Origin: Roseococcus sp. SDR
Lineage (GTDB): Bacteria > Pseudomonadota > Alphaproteobacteria > Acetobacterales > Acetobacteraceae
Assembly (NCBI RefSeq): GCF_019083995.1
Contig: NZ_JAHRCU010000009.1
Span: 1 to 64,000, forward strand
Length of the DNA: 64,000 nt
Direction of reading: 5' to 3'
Shown: piece after piece, positions 9,223 through 16,645 of the stretch
How positions within the stretch are numbered: position 1 is the first letter of the stretch
How the letters are laid out: each line of letters opens with the position of its first letter
Program-made: the position numbers and the translations under genes
The notes under the pieces: model-generated
Database searches by the model: none
The model's input: only the letters and a program-made list of their open reading frames with translations
Told to the model about the DNA's origin: nothing

Positions 9223-10302
9223 TCAGCCGGCCAGAAGGCTCTGGAAGATGGGCACGGCGCGGTTCAGTTGATCCAGCGCCACGCATTCATGCGGCGTATG
9301 CGCGGTCTCGATCGGGCCTGGCCCCAGCACCACGCAGGGCGCGATGGCCTGAAGCTCGGAGGCATCGGTGCCATAGGGCGCGGTGCGGGCGGCCTGACCC
9401 GTGATGGCTGAGGCGCGGCGGACCAGCGGGTGGTCCAGCGGCAGCTCTGGCGGGTGGCCCTCATGCGCCTCTTCCAGCGTCAGGCCATTGGCGCGCGCGG
9501 CCTCGCGCATCGCGGTCAGCACGGGGGACGGATCAATCTTGTGGCTGTAGCGGAACTTGATGCGGGCGGTGGCTTTCGCGACGGTCACGTTCACCGCCGT
9601 GCCGTGATTGTCCACCACCAGGTTGAAGTCGCTGAAGACGGGATCATAGGCCGTGTCCTGCAGCGACGGATCGTTGCGCAGCCGCTCGAACATCGCCTTC
9701 ACCTCGACCAGGAAGGGGATCAGCGCCCAATTGGCGTTCAGCCCCTTGCCGGTGGAGGAATGCGCCTGCACGCCCTCGGCCGTCGCGGTGAAGGCGATGT
9801 GCGCGCGGTGGCCGCGGACGGGGATGAGGCTGGTGGGCTCGGCCACCACGATTCCCGTCAGGCCCGCCTTCTGCGCCAGCTTGGACTGGCCCGCGATGAT
9901 GCGCGCACCCTGCTTCGTCGTCTCCTCATCGGTGGTGATGAGCAGCGTGGCACGGGGGGCCGATCGGGCGGCGATGACGCAGGCCGCGACGGCGCCCTTC
10001 ATGTCCACCGAGCCCAGGCCATGCAGCACGCCGTCACGGATCGCGCCGCTCCAGGGGTCGTCCGTCCAGCCGGTGGCGGGGACGGTGTCCATATGGCCGG
10101 AGAGAGCGAGGCCGCCGGGGCCGCCGCGATGGGCGACGAGCGCGCGCTTGGCCACGCCGGCGCCGTCCACGTAATCGAGCCGTTCGATCTCGAAACCGGG
10201 GAGTTCGGCCTCGATGCGCTCGGCGACGGCGATGTTGGAGAGGTGGCTGCGGCTGTCCATCCGCACCAGGTCGGCCGCGAGGCGGGCGAGTTCGTCGTTC
10301 AT
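9223..10302 (-). CDS. M20 family metallopeptidase (ArgE/DapE type)
   Basis: A 359-residue zinc-dependent deacylase of the ArgE/DapE/CPG2 group. Visible motifs are LSGHMDTVPA (metal His/Asp), GLGSVDMKGAVAA (bridging Asp) and TTDEETTKQGA (catalytic Glu pair), with an insertion dimerisation domain in the middle. The ATG at 10302 gives the family N-terminus; the much longer open frame upstream is antisense to the plus-strand gene. It could be an acetylornithine deacetylase or a related amino-acid deacylase. It is divergent from the threonine-synthase-like gene. Confidence 0.88.
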   Translation of the reverse strand: MNDELARLAADLVRMDSRSHLSNIAVAERIEAELPGFEIERLDYVDGAGVAKRALVAHRGGPGGLALSGHMDTVPATGWTDDPWSGAIRDGVLHGLGSVDMKGAVAACVIAARSAPRATLLITTDEETTKQGARIIAGQSKLAQKAGLTGIVVAEPTSLIPVRGHRAHIAFTATAEGVQAHSSTGKGLNANWALIPFLVEVKAMFERLRNDPSLQDTAYDPVFSDFNLVVDNHGTAVNVTVAKATARIKFRYSHKIDPSPVLTAMREAARANGLTLEEAHEGHPPELPLDHPLVRRASAITGQAARTAPYGTDASELQAIAPCVVLGPGPIETAHTPHECVALDQLNRAVPIFQSLLAG

Positions 10303-10350
10303 GGGGGGCGAGGCTTGCCCGAAGCGGGCTTGCGCGCAACCCTGGGCGGC

Positions 10351-11469
10351 ATGACCTCCTATCTCGATCCGCGCTCGGGCCGCATTTATCCGCTCGAAAC
10401 CCCGCGCTGGTGCGGCGATGACCGCGCCCCCCTGCTGCTGACGGACCTGCCGGGAATCGGCCGGGACGACATCGCCTCCGGCGTGCGCAGCATCTGGCGC
10501 TATGCCGCCGCCCTGCCCTTCCTGCCGCAAAAGCCGATTTCCATGGGCGAGGGCTGCACGCCGCTGATGGAAATGACGCTGGGCGAGGGCACGGCGCTGC
10601 TGAAATGCGAATGGTTCATGCCGACCGGCAGCTTCAAGGATCGCGGCGCCTCGGTGATGCTCTCCCTGCTGCGGGAGCAGGGGGTGACCGCGGTGCTGGA
10701 GGACAGCTCGGGCAATGGCGGGGCCGCGGTGTCCGCCTATGCGGCGGCGGGGGGCATGGAGGCCACGATCTTCGTCCCCGCCAGCACCAGCCCGGCCAAG
10801 ACGGTGCAGAGCCGCGCGGCGGGGGCGACCATCACGCTGGTGCCCGGCTCCCGCCAGGATTGCGCGGATGCGGCGGAGCGCGAGGCGGAGCGCCTCTTCT
10901 ACGCCAGCCACAATTGGCAGCCCTTCTTCCTGCAGGGCACCAAGAGCCTGGCCTATGAGCTCTGGGAGGATTTTTCCTTCGCGGCGCCGGACAATGTGAT
11001 CGTGCCGTGTGGGGCGGGGTCGAACGTTCTGGGCTGCTTCATCGGGTTTTCGGAGCTGCTGCGGGCGGGGCAGATCCGCAAGCTGCCGCGCATCTTCGCG
11101 GCGCAGCCCGCGAATTGCGCGCCGATCGCGCGGGCGGCGCTGGGGCTCGATCCGGTGGCCGCGCAGCCCACCATCGCGGAGGGCACGGCCATCGCGCAGC
11201 CGCTGCGCACCGCCGAATGCCTGCGCGCCATGCGCGAGAGTGGCGGCGGTGCCGTGATGCTGGCGGAGGATGAGATCGCGGCGGCCTCGTTGATGCTGGC
11301 GAAGCGCGGCGTCTATGTGGAGCCGACCTGCGCCCAGGCGGCGGCCGCCTTCGGCAAGCTGCTGGCCTCGGGCAAGATCGCCGCGCGCGAGAGCACGGTG
11401 GTCGTCCTGACCGGCACCGGCCTGAAATCCACCCCCCGCTATGCGGAGCTGCTGGGGGTTCAAGTCTAA
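10351..11469 (+). CDS. Threonine synthase-like PLP enzyme
   Basis: A 372-residue fold-type II PLP enzyme. The PLP lysine is Lys96 in PTGSFKDRGAS, followed by the phosphate/substrate loop SSGNGGAAVSAYAA and the glycine-rich CGAGSNVLG cofactor loop. Annotated relatives are called threonine synthase or pyridoxal-phosphate-dependent lyase. The short N-terminal region and isolated position, away from hom or thrB, make a catabolic or accessory role possible. A strong stem-loop with a T run directly follows (11484-11513). Confidence 0.8.
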   Translation: MTSYLDPRSGRIYPLETPRWCGDDRAPLLLTDLPGIGRDDIASGVRSIWRYAAALPFLPQKPISMGEGCTPLMEMTLGEGTALLKCEWFMPTGSFKDRGASVMLSLLREQGVTAVLEDSSGNGGAAVSAYAAAGGMEATIFVPASTSPAKTVQSRAAGATITLVPGSRQDCADAAEREAERLFYASHNWQPFFLQGTKSLAYELWEDFSFAAPDNVIVPCGAGSNVLGCFIGFSELLRAGQIRKLPRIFAAQPANCAPIARAALGLDPVAAQPTIAEGTAIAQPLRTAECLRAMRESGGGAVMLAEDEIAAASLMLAKRGVYVEPTCAQAAAAFGKLLASGKIAARESTVVVLTGTGLKSTPRYAELLGVQV

Positions 11470-11483
11470 GGTGCCGCAGGGGT

Positions 11484-11513
11484 CCGGGGAGCCCGTGGCT
11501 CCCCGGGTTTTCT
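11484..11513 (+). terminator. Rho-independent terminator after threonine-synthase-like gene
   Basis: A perfect 10-bp stem CCGGGGAGCC/GGCTCCCCGG (11484-11493 and 11497-11506) with a CGT loop is followed by GTTTTCTT. The element is preceded by GGGGT and belongs to the palindromic GGGGTC-type family seen elsewhere in the window. Confidence 0.8.
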
Positions 11514-11642
11514 TGACTTTTTGCGGGTCTTCGGCATATTTTCCTAGGATGATTTATGCCCCTGCCCCCTCCCCTCCGCGCCTCGTTCCGACCGGCTCCG
11601 GCGCGCGGGGGATTTGTCCGAAACCGGCCTTCGCTGCGCCGG

Positions 11643-11672
11643 TAAGATCGTAAGATGGTAAGATGGTAAGGT
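11643..11672. repeat. Short tandem GTAAGATG repeat upstream of M81 gene
   Basis: Four imperfect copies of an 8-9 bp unit (GTAAGAT-C/G) lie head to tail just upstream of the ATG at 11682. The last copy degenerates to GTAAGGTG and may supply the ribosome-binding purines. The rest of the 212-bp gap from 11470 holds the terminator above and an 18-nt motif (11609-11626) that recurs at 32900-32917. Confidence 0.7.
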
Positions 11673-11681
11673 GACACCTGC

Positions 11682-13178
11682 ATGAGTCCGCGCATCGCCC
11701 TGTTGGGCTTTTCCATCGAGTGCAACCGCTTCGCGCCCATCGCGACGGAGGCCGACTTCGCCTATCGCTGCCTGCTGCGGGGCGAGGCCATCGTGACCGA
11801 TGCGCGCAGCGCGAGCCCGCAGGCGCTGGGCGAGATGCCGGGCTTCGTCACCGGCATGGACGCGACCGGGCCGTGGCAGCCGCGGCCGATCACGCTCGCC
11901 ATGGCCGAGCCCAATGGGCCGGTGGAGCATGGCTTCTTCGAAAAGCTGATGGAGGAATGGCGCGCGGGGTTGCGGGCGCTGCGTGGGCAGGTGGAGGGCG
12001 CCTTCTGCGTCATGCATGGCGCGGGGCTGACGACGGTGCTGGATGACCCGGAGGGCGCGGTGCAGGCGCTGGTGCGGGCGGAGCTGGGGGAGATCCCCTT
12101 CATCTGCACCTATGACCTGCATGCGAATGTGAGCGACGCCAATGTCGCGCTGAACGACGCCTATGTGGGGTATCTGACCAATCCGCACATGGATATGCGC
12201 GCGCGGGGCGAGGAAAGCGCCGGGCTGATGCGCCGGCTGCTGAAGGGCGAGCGCTTCGTCCGCGCGCATCGGCGCCTGCCGATCGTGGCGCCGACCGTCT
12301 CGCTGCTCACGGCGCAGGGGCCTTATGCGGAGGTGATCAATCTGGGGCAGGCGCGGCGGGCGGCGGATCCGCGCATCGTGAATGTCTCGGTCATGGCGGG
12401 CTTCGCCTATGGGGACACGCCGTTCAACGGGATGTGCGCCATCGTCACCGCCACGCATCAGGGCGCGGCCGATGCGCTGGCCGATGAGCTGGCCGAGGCC
12501 GCCTGGGCGCGGCGGGACCGCTTCGTGGCGAAGCTGACGCCGCTGGAAGAGGCGACCGAGCGCGCGCTGACCAGCGAGGTGCCGCTCGCCTTCGCCGATG
12601 TGGCGGATAATCCGGGCGGCGGCGGGCGCGGCAACACCATGTGGCTGCTGGAGGCGTTTCACCGCGCGGGGGTGCAGGGCGCCGTGTTCGGCGTGATCCA
12701 TGACCCGGCGCTGGTGGCCGACGCCAAGGCGCAGGGCGTCGGCGCGCGGTTCGAGGCGCGGTTCAACCGCGCGGCCGAGCAGGACCCGTTCAGCCGGCCC
12801 TTCGCGGCGGAGGCGGAGGTGAAGGCGCTCTCGGATGGGCATGTCACGGGGCGGCGCGGCATCTTCGCGGGCACGGCGATGCAGCTCGGCGATACGGCCT
12901 GGCTGCGGCTGGGTGGGATTGACGTGGTGGTGATCAGCCAGCGCACGCAATGCGCGGACCCGGCCTTCCTGGAGCATCTGGGCATTGATGTGGGCCAGGC
13001 GCGCTGCGTGGTGGTGAAGTCGCGCGGGCATTTCCGCGGCGGCTTCGATGAGTTCTTCCAGCACGAGCAGATCGTGGAGGTGGATGCGCCGGGGCTGACC
13101 TCGCCCATTCTCTCCCGCTTCGACTGGACGAAATTGCCGCGGCCGGTGCTGCCGCTGGATCAGGATGCGACGCGATGA
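11682..13178 (+). CDS. M81 family metallopeptidase (MlrC-like)
   Basis: A 498-residue homologue of microcystinase C (MlrC), a metalloprotease family first described in microcystin degradation but widespread in amino-acid and peptide catabolism. The N-terminal domain begins RIALLGFSIECNRFAP and contains the metal-binding stretch THDLHANVS-like (CTYDLHANVSD) and NPHMDM; the C-terminal domain follows from about residue 300 (ADNPGGGGRGNTMWLL). The gene overlaps the next by 4 bp, so it heads an operon with an aldolase-like enzyme and an iron-sulfur pair. Confidence 0.88.
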   Translation: MSPRIALLGFSIECNRFAPIATEADFAYRCLLRGEAIVTDARSASPQALGEMPGFVTGMDATGPWQPRPITLAMAEPNGPVEHGFFEKLMEEWRAGLRALRGQVEGAFCVMHGAGLTTVLDDPEGAVQALVRAELGEIPFICTYDLHANVSDANVALNDAYVGYLTNPHMDMRARGEESAGLMRRLLKGERFVRAHRRLPIVAPTVSLLTAQGPYAEVINLGQARRAADPRIVNVSVMAGFAYGDTPFNGMCAIVTATHQGAADALADELAEAAWARRDRFVAKLTPLEEATERALTSEVPLAFADVADNPGGGGRGNTMWLLEAFHRAGVQGAVFGVIHDPALVADAKAQGVGARFEARFNRAAEQDPFSRPFAAEAEVKALSDGHVTGRRGIFAGTAMQLGDTAWLRLGGIDVVVISQRTQCADPAFLEHLGIDVGQARCVVVKSRGHFRGGFDEFFQHEQIVEVDAPGLTSPILSRFDWTKLPRPVLPLDQDATR

Positions 13179-14260
13179 ATCTCGATGAATTGACGACGCC
13201 GGCGCTGGTGCTGGACCTCGGCGTGCTGAAGCGGAACCTGGCGATGATGCAGCGCGCGCTGGCGCGGCATCCGGGCGTGGTGCTGCGGCCGCATCTGAAG
13301 ACCGCGAAGTCGCGCGATGTGGCGATGCTGGCGGCGCCGGGCTACGGGCCGGTCACGGTCAGCACGCTGGCGGAGGCGCGGTATTTCGCGGAGGGCGGCT
13401 GGAAGGACCAGATCTACGCCGTGGGCATCACGCCGCAGAAGCTGGATGCCGTGGCCGCGCTGAACGCGCAGGGCGCCGATGTGAAGGTCATCACGGATGA
13501 TGTGGAGGCGGCGGAGGCCATCGCCGCGCATCCGGGCAAGATCCGGGCCCTCGTGGAAGTGGATGTGGGCGAGGGGCGCGGCGGCGTGCCGCCGGATGAG
13601 GCGCGCGCCATCGCGGCGGCGCTGGGTTCGAAGCTCGCCGGCGTCTTCACCCATGCCGGCCATTCCTATGGCGGGCGCAGCATTCCGGAGATGGCCGCGA
13701 TCGCGGAGCTGGAGCGGGCGGGCGTGGTGCGCGCGGCCGATACGCTGCGCGAGGCGGGGTTCACGCTCGAGATCGTGAGCCTCGGCTCCTCGCCCACCGC
13801 GCTGCATGCGGAGAAGCTGGACGGCATCACGGAGATCCGCGCGGGCGTCTATATGTTCGGGGATCTCTTCCAGGCGCAGCTCGGCACGCATCCGGAAGGG
13901 GACATCGCGGTGACGGTGCTGGCCAGCGTCATCGGCCGCAAGCCGGCGCGGGGCGCGCTGCTGCTGGATAGCGGGGCGCTGGCCATGAGCAAGGATCGCA
14001 GCACGGAGAAGGCGCCGCGCGATTATGGGTTCGGGCTGGTGCTGGATATGGATGGCGGCAATACGCTGGGCGAGCCGATCCTGACGCGGGTGCATCAGGA
14101 GCATGGCGAGGCGGCGCCCGCGCCGATGCTGCCCATCGGCACGAAGTTGCGGGTCGCGCCCAATCATACCTGCCTGACAGCGGCGGCCTTCGACCGCTAT
14201 CATGTGGTGGATGGATCGCGCGAGGTGATCGCCGTGTGGGATCGGATCAACGGATGGTAG
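13175..14260 (+). CDS. D-threonine aldolase-like alanine racemase-fold enzyme
   Basis: A 361-residue fold-type III PLP enzyme of the DSD1/D-threonine aldolase family. The lysine-containing cofactor motif RPHLKTAKSRDVA is at residues 38-50, and the C-terminal metal-site segment APNHTCLTAAAFDRYHVVDG is present. Likely reactions are retro-aldol cleavage of a D-beta-hydroxy amino acid or dehydration of D-serine. It overlaps both neighbours, which fits a peptide or D-amino-acid catabolic operon. Confidence 0.87.
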   Translation: MNLDELTTPALVLDLGVLKRNLAMMQRALARHPGVVLRPHLKTAKSRDVAMLAAPGYGPVTVSTLAEARYFAEGGWKDQIYAVGITPQKLDAVAALNAQGADVKVITDDVEAAEAIAAHPGKIRALVEVDVGEGRGGVPPDEARAIAAALGSKLAGVFTHAGHSYGGRSIPEMAAIAELERAGVVRAADTLREAGFTLEIVSLGSSPTALHAEKLDGITEIRAGVYMFGDLFQAQLGTHPEGDIAVTVLASVIGRKPARGALLLDSGALAMSKDRSTEKAPRDYGFGLVLDMDGGNTLGEPILTRVHQEHGEAAPAPMLPIGTKLRVAPNHTCLTAAAFDRYHVVDGSREVIAVWDRINGW

Positions 14261-14661
14261 CGCATCAGGACTGGTCCGCGCTGCGGGCGGCGGAGACCCA
14301 GCGCATGCTGGCCGCCTGCACGCGATGCGGGGCCTGCTTCGAGGCCTGCCCGATGGTGGCTTACGCGCCGGAGGCTCGCGGCACGGATGCGAAGGCGGCC
14401 GTGATCGGCGTGCTGGATGTGCTGGCGGGTGGCCCAGGCGATGCGGCGTCGCGCAACTGGATCAGCGTCTGCACGCGGAGCGGCTCCTGCAACGAGGCCT
14501 GCCCGGAAGCGGTGAACCCCATGCTCATGCTGCGGCTGGCCAAGTGGCAGGCGCAGGAGGGCGGCGTGATTCCGAAGCGGGATGCGGCGGAGACCATGGC
14601 GCGCGTGAAGGTCTTCGCGCGCTTGTCCATGACCGAAGAGGAGCAGGCGAAATGGCTGTGA
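14254..14661 (+). CDS. HdrC-like iron-sulfur protein with one altered cluster motif
   Basis: A 135-residue 4Fe-4S protein resembling the C subunit of heterodisulfide reductase or GlpC-type subunits. The first cluster motif is complete (Cys22, Cys25, Cys28, Cys32). The second reads CTRSGSCNEACP, so its second ligand position is Ser76 (Cys73, Ser76, Cys79, Cys83). It probably passes electrons between a dehydrogenase and the HdrB-like partner whose gene overlaps its end. The ATG at 14254 is preferred over an upstream GTG at 14236 because it lies near the end of the preceding gene. Confidence 0.82.
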   Translation: MVAHQDWSALRAAETQRMLAACTRCGACFEACPMVAYAPEARGTDAKAAVIGVLDVLAGGPGDAASRNWISVCTRSGSCNEACPEAVNPMLMLRLAKWQAQEGGVIPKRDAAETMARVKVFARLSMTEEEQAKWL

Positions 14662-15482
14662 GCACCTTCTGGTATGGCTGCAACATGACGCGCCATGGCG
14701 AGATCATCCGCCTGAGCCAGCGCATGCTGGAGGCGGTGGGCGTGGAGGCGGCGCCGGTGGGCGGGCCGGGCGCCTGCTGCGGCAGCCCGAAAGAGAGCAC
14801 GCCGCGCATCGCGGAAGGCATGGCCGACCGGACGATGGAAAAATTCGCGGCGAGCGGGACGCCGCGCGTCATTACGTGGTGCCCTTCGTGTCATGCGAAT
14901 CTCGATGATTTCATGGGGCAGACGAAGGAGCAGGGCTTCGACAGCCAGCATCTCTGCGAGGCGATCCATGAGAAGCGGGCCGCACTGGCGCCGCTGCTGA
15001 CGCAGCGGGTTTCGGCGCGGGTCTTCGTGGACCGGCATGTGGGCTTCCAGGGGCGGGTGCCGGTGAATGACATCATCCCGGAGCTGCTGGGGATGATTCC
15101 GGGCGTCGAGGTGGTGGACCATCCCTATCGGGCGCCGAGCTACATGTGCTTCGGGCTGGCGAGCGTGCCGGGGGCGCTGGCGGATGTGCAGCGGACCACG
15201 CTGGCGGCGATGCGGGAGACGGGGGCGGATACGCTGGTGACGATCTTCCACTCCTGCCATCGCGAGATGATCGGGCTGGAGCGGGACCACGGGATTCGCG
15301 TGGTGAACTGGGTGCATCTGCTGGCTGAGGGCCTGGGCTGGCCCTACGAGGATGAATACAAGGCCTGGCGCAACGCCGAGGACCCGCTGGCCGCGATCGG
15401 CCCCGAGCGAGTCGCGGCGGCCGGGGAAGTCGCCGTGCGCAAATTGGTCGAGCCGGAGCTGACCCGGCCCAGGCTGGTCTAG
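14652..15482 (+). CDS. HdrB-like CCG-domain protein
   Basis: A 276-residue cysteine-rich protein of the heterodisulfide reductase subunit B/GlpC C-terminal type. The first CCG-domain signature is intact (Cys10, Cys42-Cys43, Cys77 and Cys80). In the second domain the expected Cys positions are largely replaced: DRHVGFQG, YMCFG (Cys166) and FHSCHRE (Cys202). It overlaps the HdrC-like gene by 10 bp and is the last gene of the M81 operon; retron DNA begins about 50 bp downstream. The electron donor and acceptor are unknown. Confidence 0.84.
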   Translation: MAVSTFWYGCNMTRHGEIIRLSQRMLEAVGVEAAPVGGPGACCGSPKESTPRIAEGMADRTMEKFAASGTPRVITWCPSCHANLDDFMGQTKEQGFDSQHLCEAIHEKRAALAPLLTQRVSARVFVDRHVGFQGRVPVNDIIPELLGMIPGVEVVDHPYRAPSYMCFGLASVPGALADVQRTTLAAMRETGADTLVTIFHSCHREMIGLERDHGIRVVNWVHLLAEGLGWPYEDEYKAWRNAEDPLAAIGPERVAAAGEVAVRKLVEPELTRPRLV

Positions 15483-15530
15483 GTCCGGATTTTACCTTGT
15501 ATCGGAAGACCTAGGCGGCTTAAGGTTTAG

Positions 15531-15720
15531 GGGGTTTTCTCCGAGAGTTGATTACGTGATGGCACTGCTTGTGCTTTGTCTGGCGTTTCGCCAGACATGA
15601 CTGGATTGTACACTTCTGGCCGGCGCGGGAGGCCGCGGCGACTCGCCGCGAGCCGCTCCGCTCGGCAAGTCGCCGCGGCCTCCCGCGCCTTTGGTAATTG
15701 AATCTCTCGGAGAAAATTCC
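15531..15720 (+). ncRNA. Retron msr-msd non-coding RNA (Ec86-type)
   Basis: The RNA templates msDNA synthesis by the adjacent reverse transcriptase. The a1/a2 pair is a perfect 13-bp inverted repeat, 15535-15547 (TTTTCTCCGAGAG) with 15704-15716. It can extend outward by four pairs including two G-U, and inward through ATTAC (15551-15555) with GTAAT (15694-15698). The msr holds a small stem GCAC/GTGC (15562-15574) and a 9-bp stem with a UUU loop (15577-15597), the same style as the Ec86 msr stem-loop. The msd is a 22-bp hairpin (15622-15689). The branching guanosine near 15555-15557 is uncertain because the usual AGC context is not clear. Confidence 0.88.
15622..15689 (+). repeat. msd hairpin of the retron RNA
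   Basis: Bases 15622-15643 and 15668-15689 are perfectly complementary over 22 bp. The tip continues as GCC/GGC and GAGC/GCTC with a 2-nt bulge and a CGCTCC loop. This stem would be copied into the single-stranded msDNA hairpin. It is very GC-rich, unlike the AT-rich protein genes downstream. Confidence 0.85.
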
Positions 15721-16642
15721 AAACCTCCTTGAACGCTTGGACGTGACCAGCATACGCGTCTACGTCCCAACAAAAATTTTTCTAGTGTGTGGCGGACCAC
15801 GCCTTACAGAGAATGGAACCCCCTCAAACTGGCGCGATGCCTTTTTACGAATTGCGAAATTCGTAGATCAGCCGGATATTGACGTCCAAATTCCTGAAGA
15901 CTGCAGCATATTTCCACCGCATGGGCATTATCAAGACTGGCTAACATTCGAAACCGATTTCGCCCATTTATGCGAAGCGATTCTTTTATTCGTTGAAAGC
16001 GCAGGAAGTATCGCTGAACTAGGAGCATTTTCTGCAATACCACCTATCGCGGAAAGACTTCTTGTAGTTATTGACTATAAATACTTCAATCACGACTCAT
16101 TTATTAGGCGCGGACCAGTCGAATATCTGCGAAAAATGCATGGAGATCATTCTGTCATCAGTCTCTCAAAGACAGATGTGGGATGTTTGACCGAAGCATC
16201 TTTTCACGACATCGACCTTAACATGCTTTATGATGCGATAATTCCCAACGCATCTATCGTACTTGAAAAATCCCGCCTGAAAACTACATTTGATAAATCG
16301 AACATTGGCCACTTGATCTTGCTGATGATTGGCCTAATACAGCATTATGGAGCACTTAAATTCGATGAAATCTCGGAATTAGTCAATTGCATTACAGACT
16401 CCTGCTATTCGCGAGAAAAAATCCGTCAGTATCTCTGCGCTGGCGAGTGTGCTGGCTGGATTGTTTCAAGCGTACGCGGGACGTCAGAATATTTCGGTTC
16501 CCGCATTACGAAAAAATGCTGGAACTTTGAAGTCACTGGTGAACACATAAACAGGGAGAGGTGGAGAACGGATATCATTGATCACTGGAAGACAAAAGAA
16601 TCGAGTAGATTTAACTTCATCAGATCAATGGCGGGGGCATAA
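15698..16642 (+). CDS. Retron effector, nucleoside-deoxyribosyltransferase-like (St85/Ec86 family)
   Basis: The 314-residue protein aligns by eye with the Ec86 (Eco1) retron effector: IFLVCGG (27-33), QIPEDC (64-69), LLFVESAGSIAELGAFS (96-112, with the conserved Glu of the NDT fold), YFNHDSFIRRGPVEYLRKM (129-147), a C-terminal helical/winged region, and the closing SSRFNF. In that system the effector is an N-glycosidase-type toxin held by the reverse transcriptase-msDNA complex and released on phage attack. Only the TTG at 15698 gives a full N-terminus like Ec86; GTG 15743 is an alternative. It ends 3 bp before the reverse transcriptase gene. Base composition is far more AT-rich than the flanks. 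Confidence 0.88.
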   Translation: MNLSEKIPNLLERLDVTSIRVYVPTKIFLVCGGPRLTENGTPSNWRDAFLRIAKFVDQPDIDVQIPEDCSIFPPHGHYQDWLTFETDFAHLCEAILLFVESAGSIAELGAFSAIPPIAERLLVVIDYKYFNHDSFIRRGPVEYLRKMHGDHSVISLSKTDVGCLTEASFHDIDLNMLYDAIIPNASIVLEKSRLKTTFDKSNIGHLILLMIGLIQHYGALKFDEISELVNCITDSCYSREKIRQYLCAGECAGWIVSSVRGTSEYFGSRITKKCWNFEVTGEHINRERWRTDIIDHWKTKESSRFNFIRSMAGA

Positions 16643-16645
16643 GTC

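Noticed and set aside
15520-15800. Short minus-strand frames across the retron RNA
   Set aside because: They cover the msr-msd hairpins and the effector start and have no family resemblance; the region is better explained as structured RNA.
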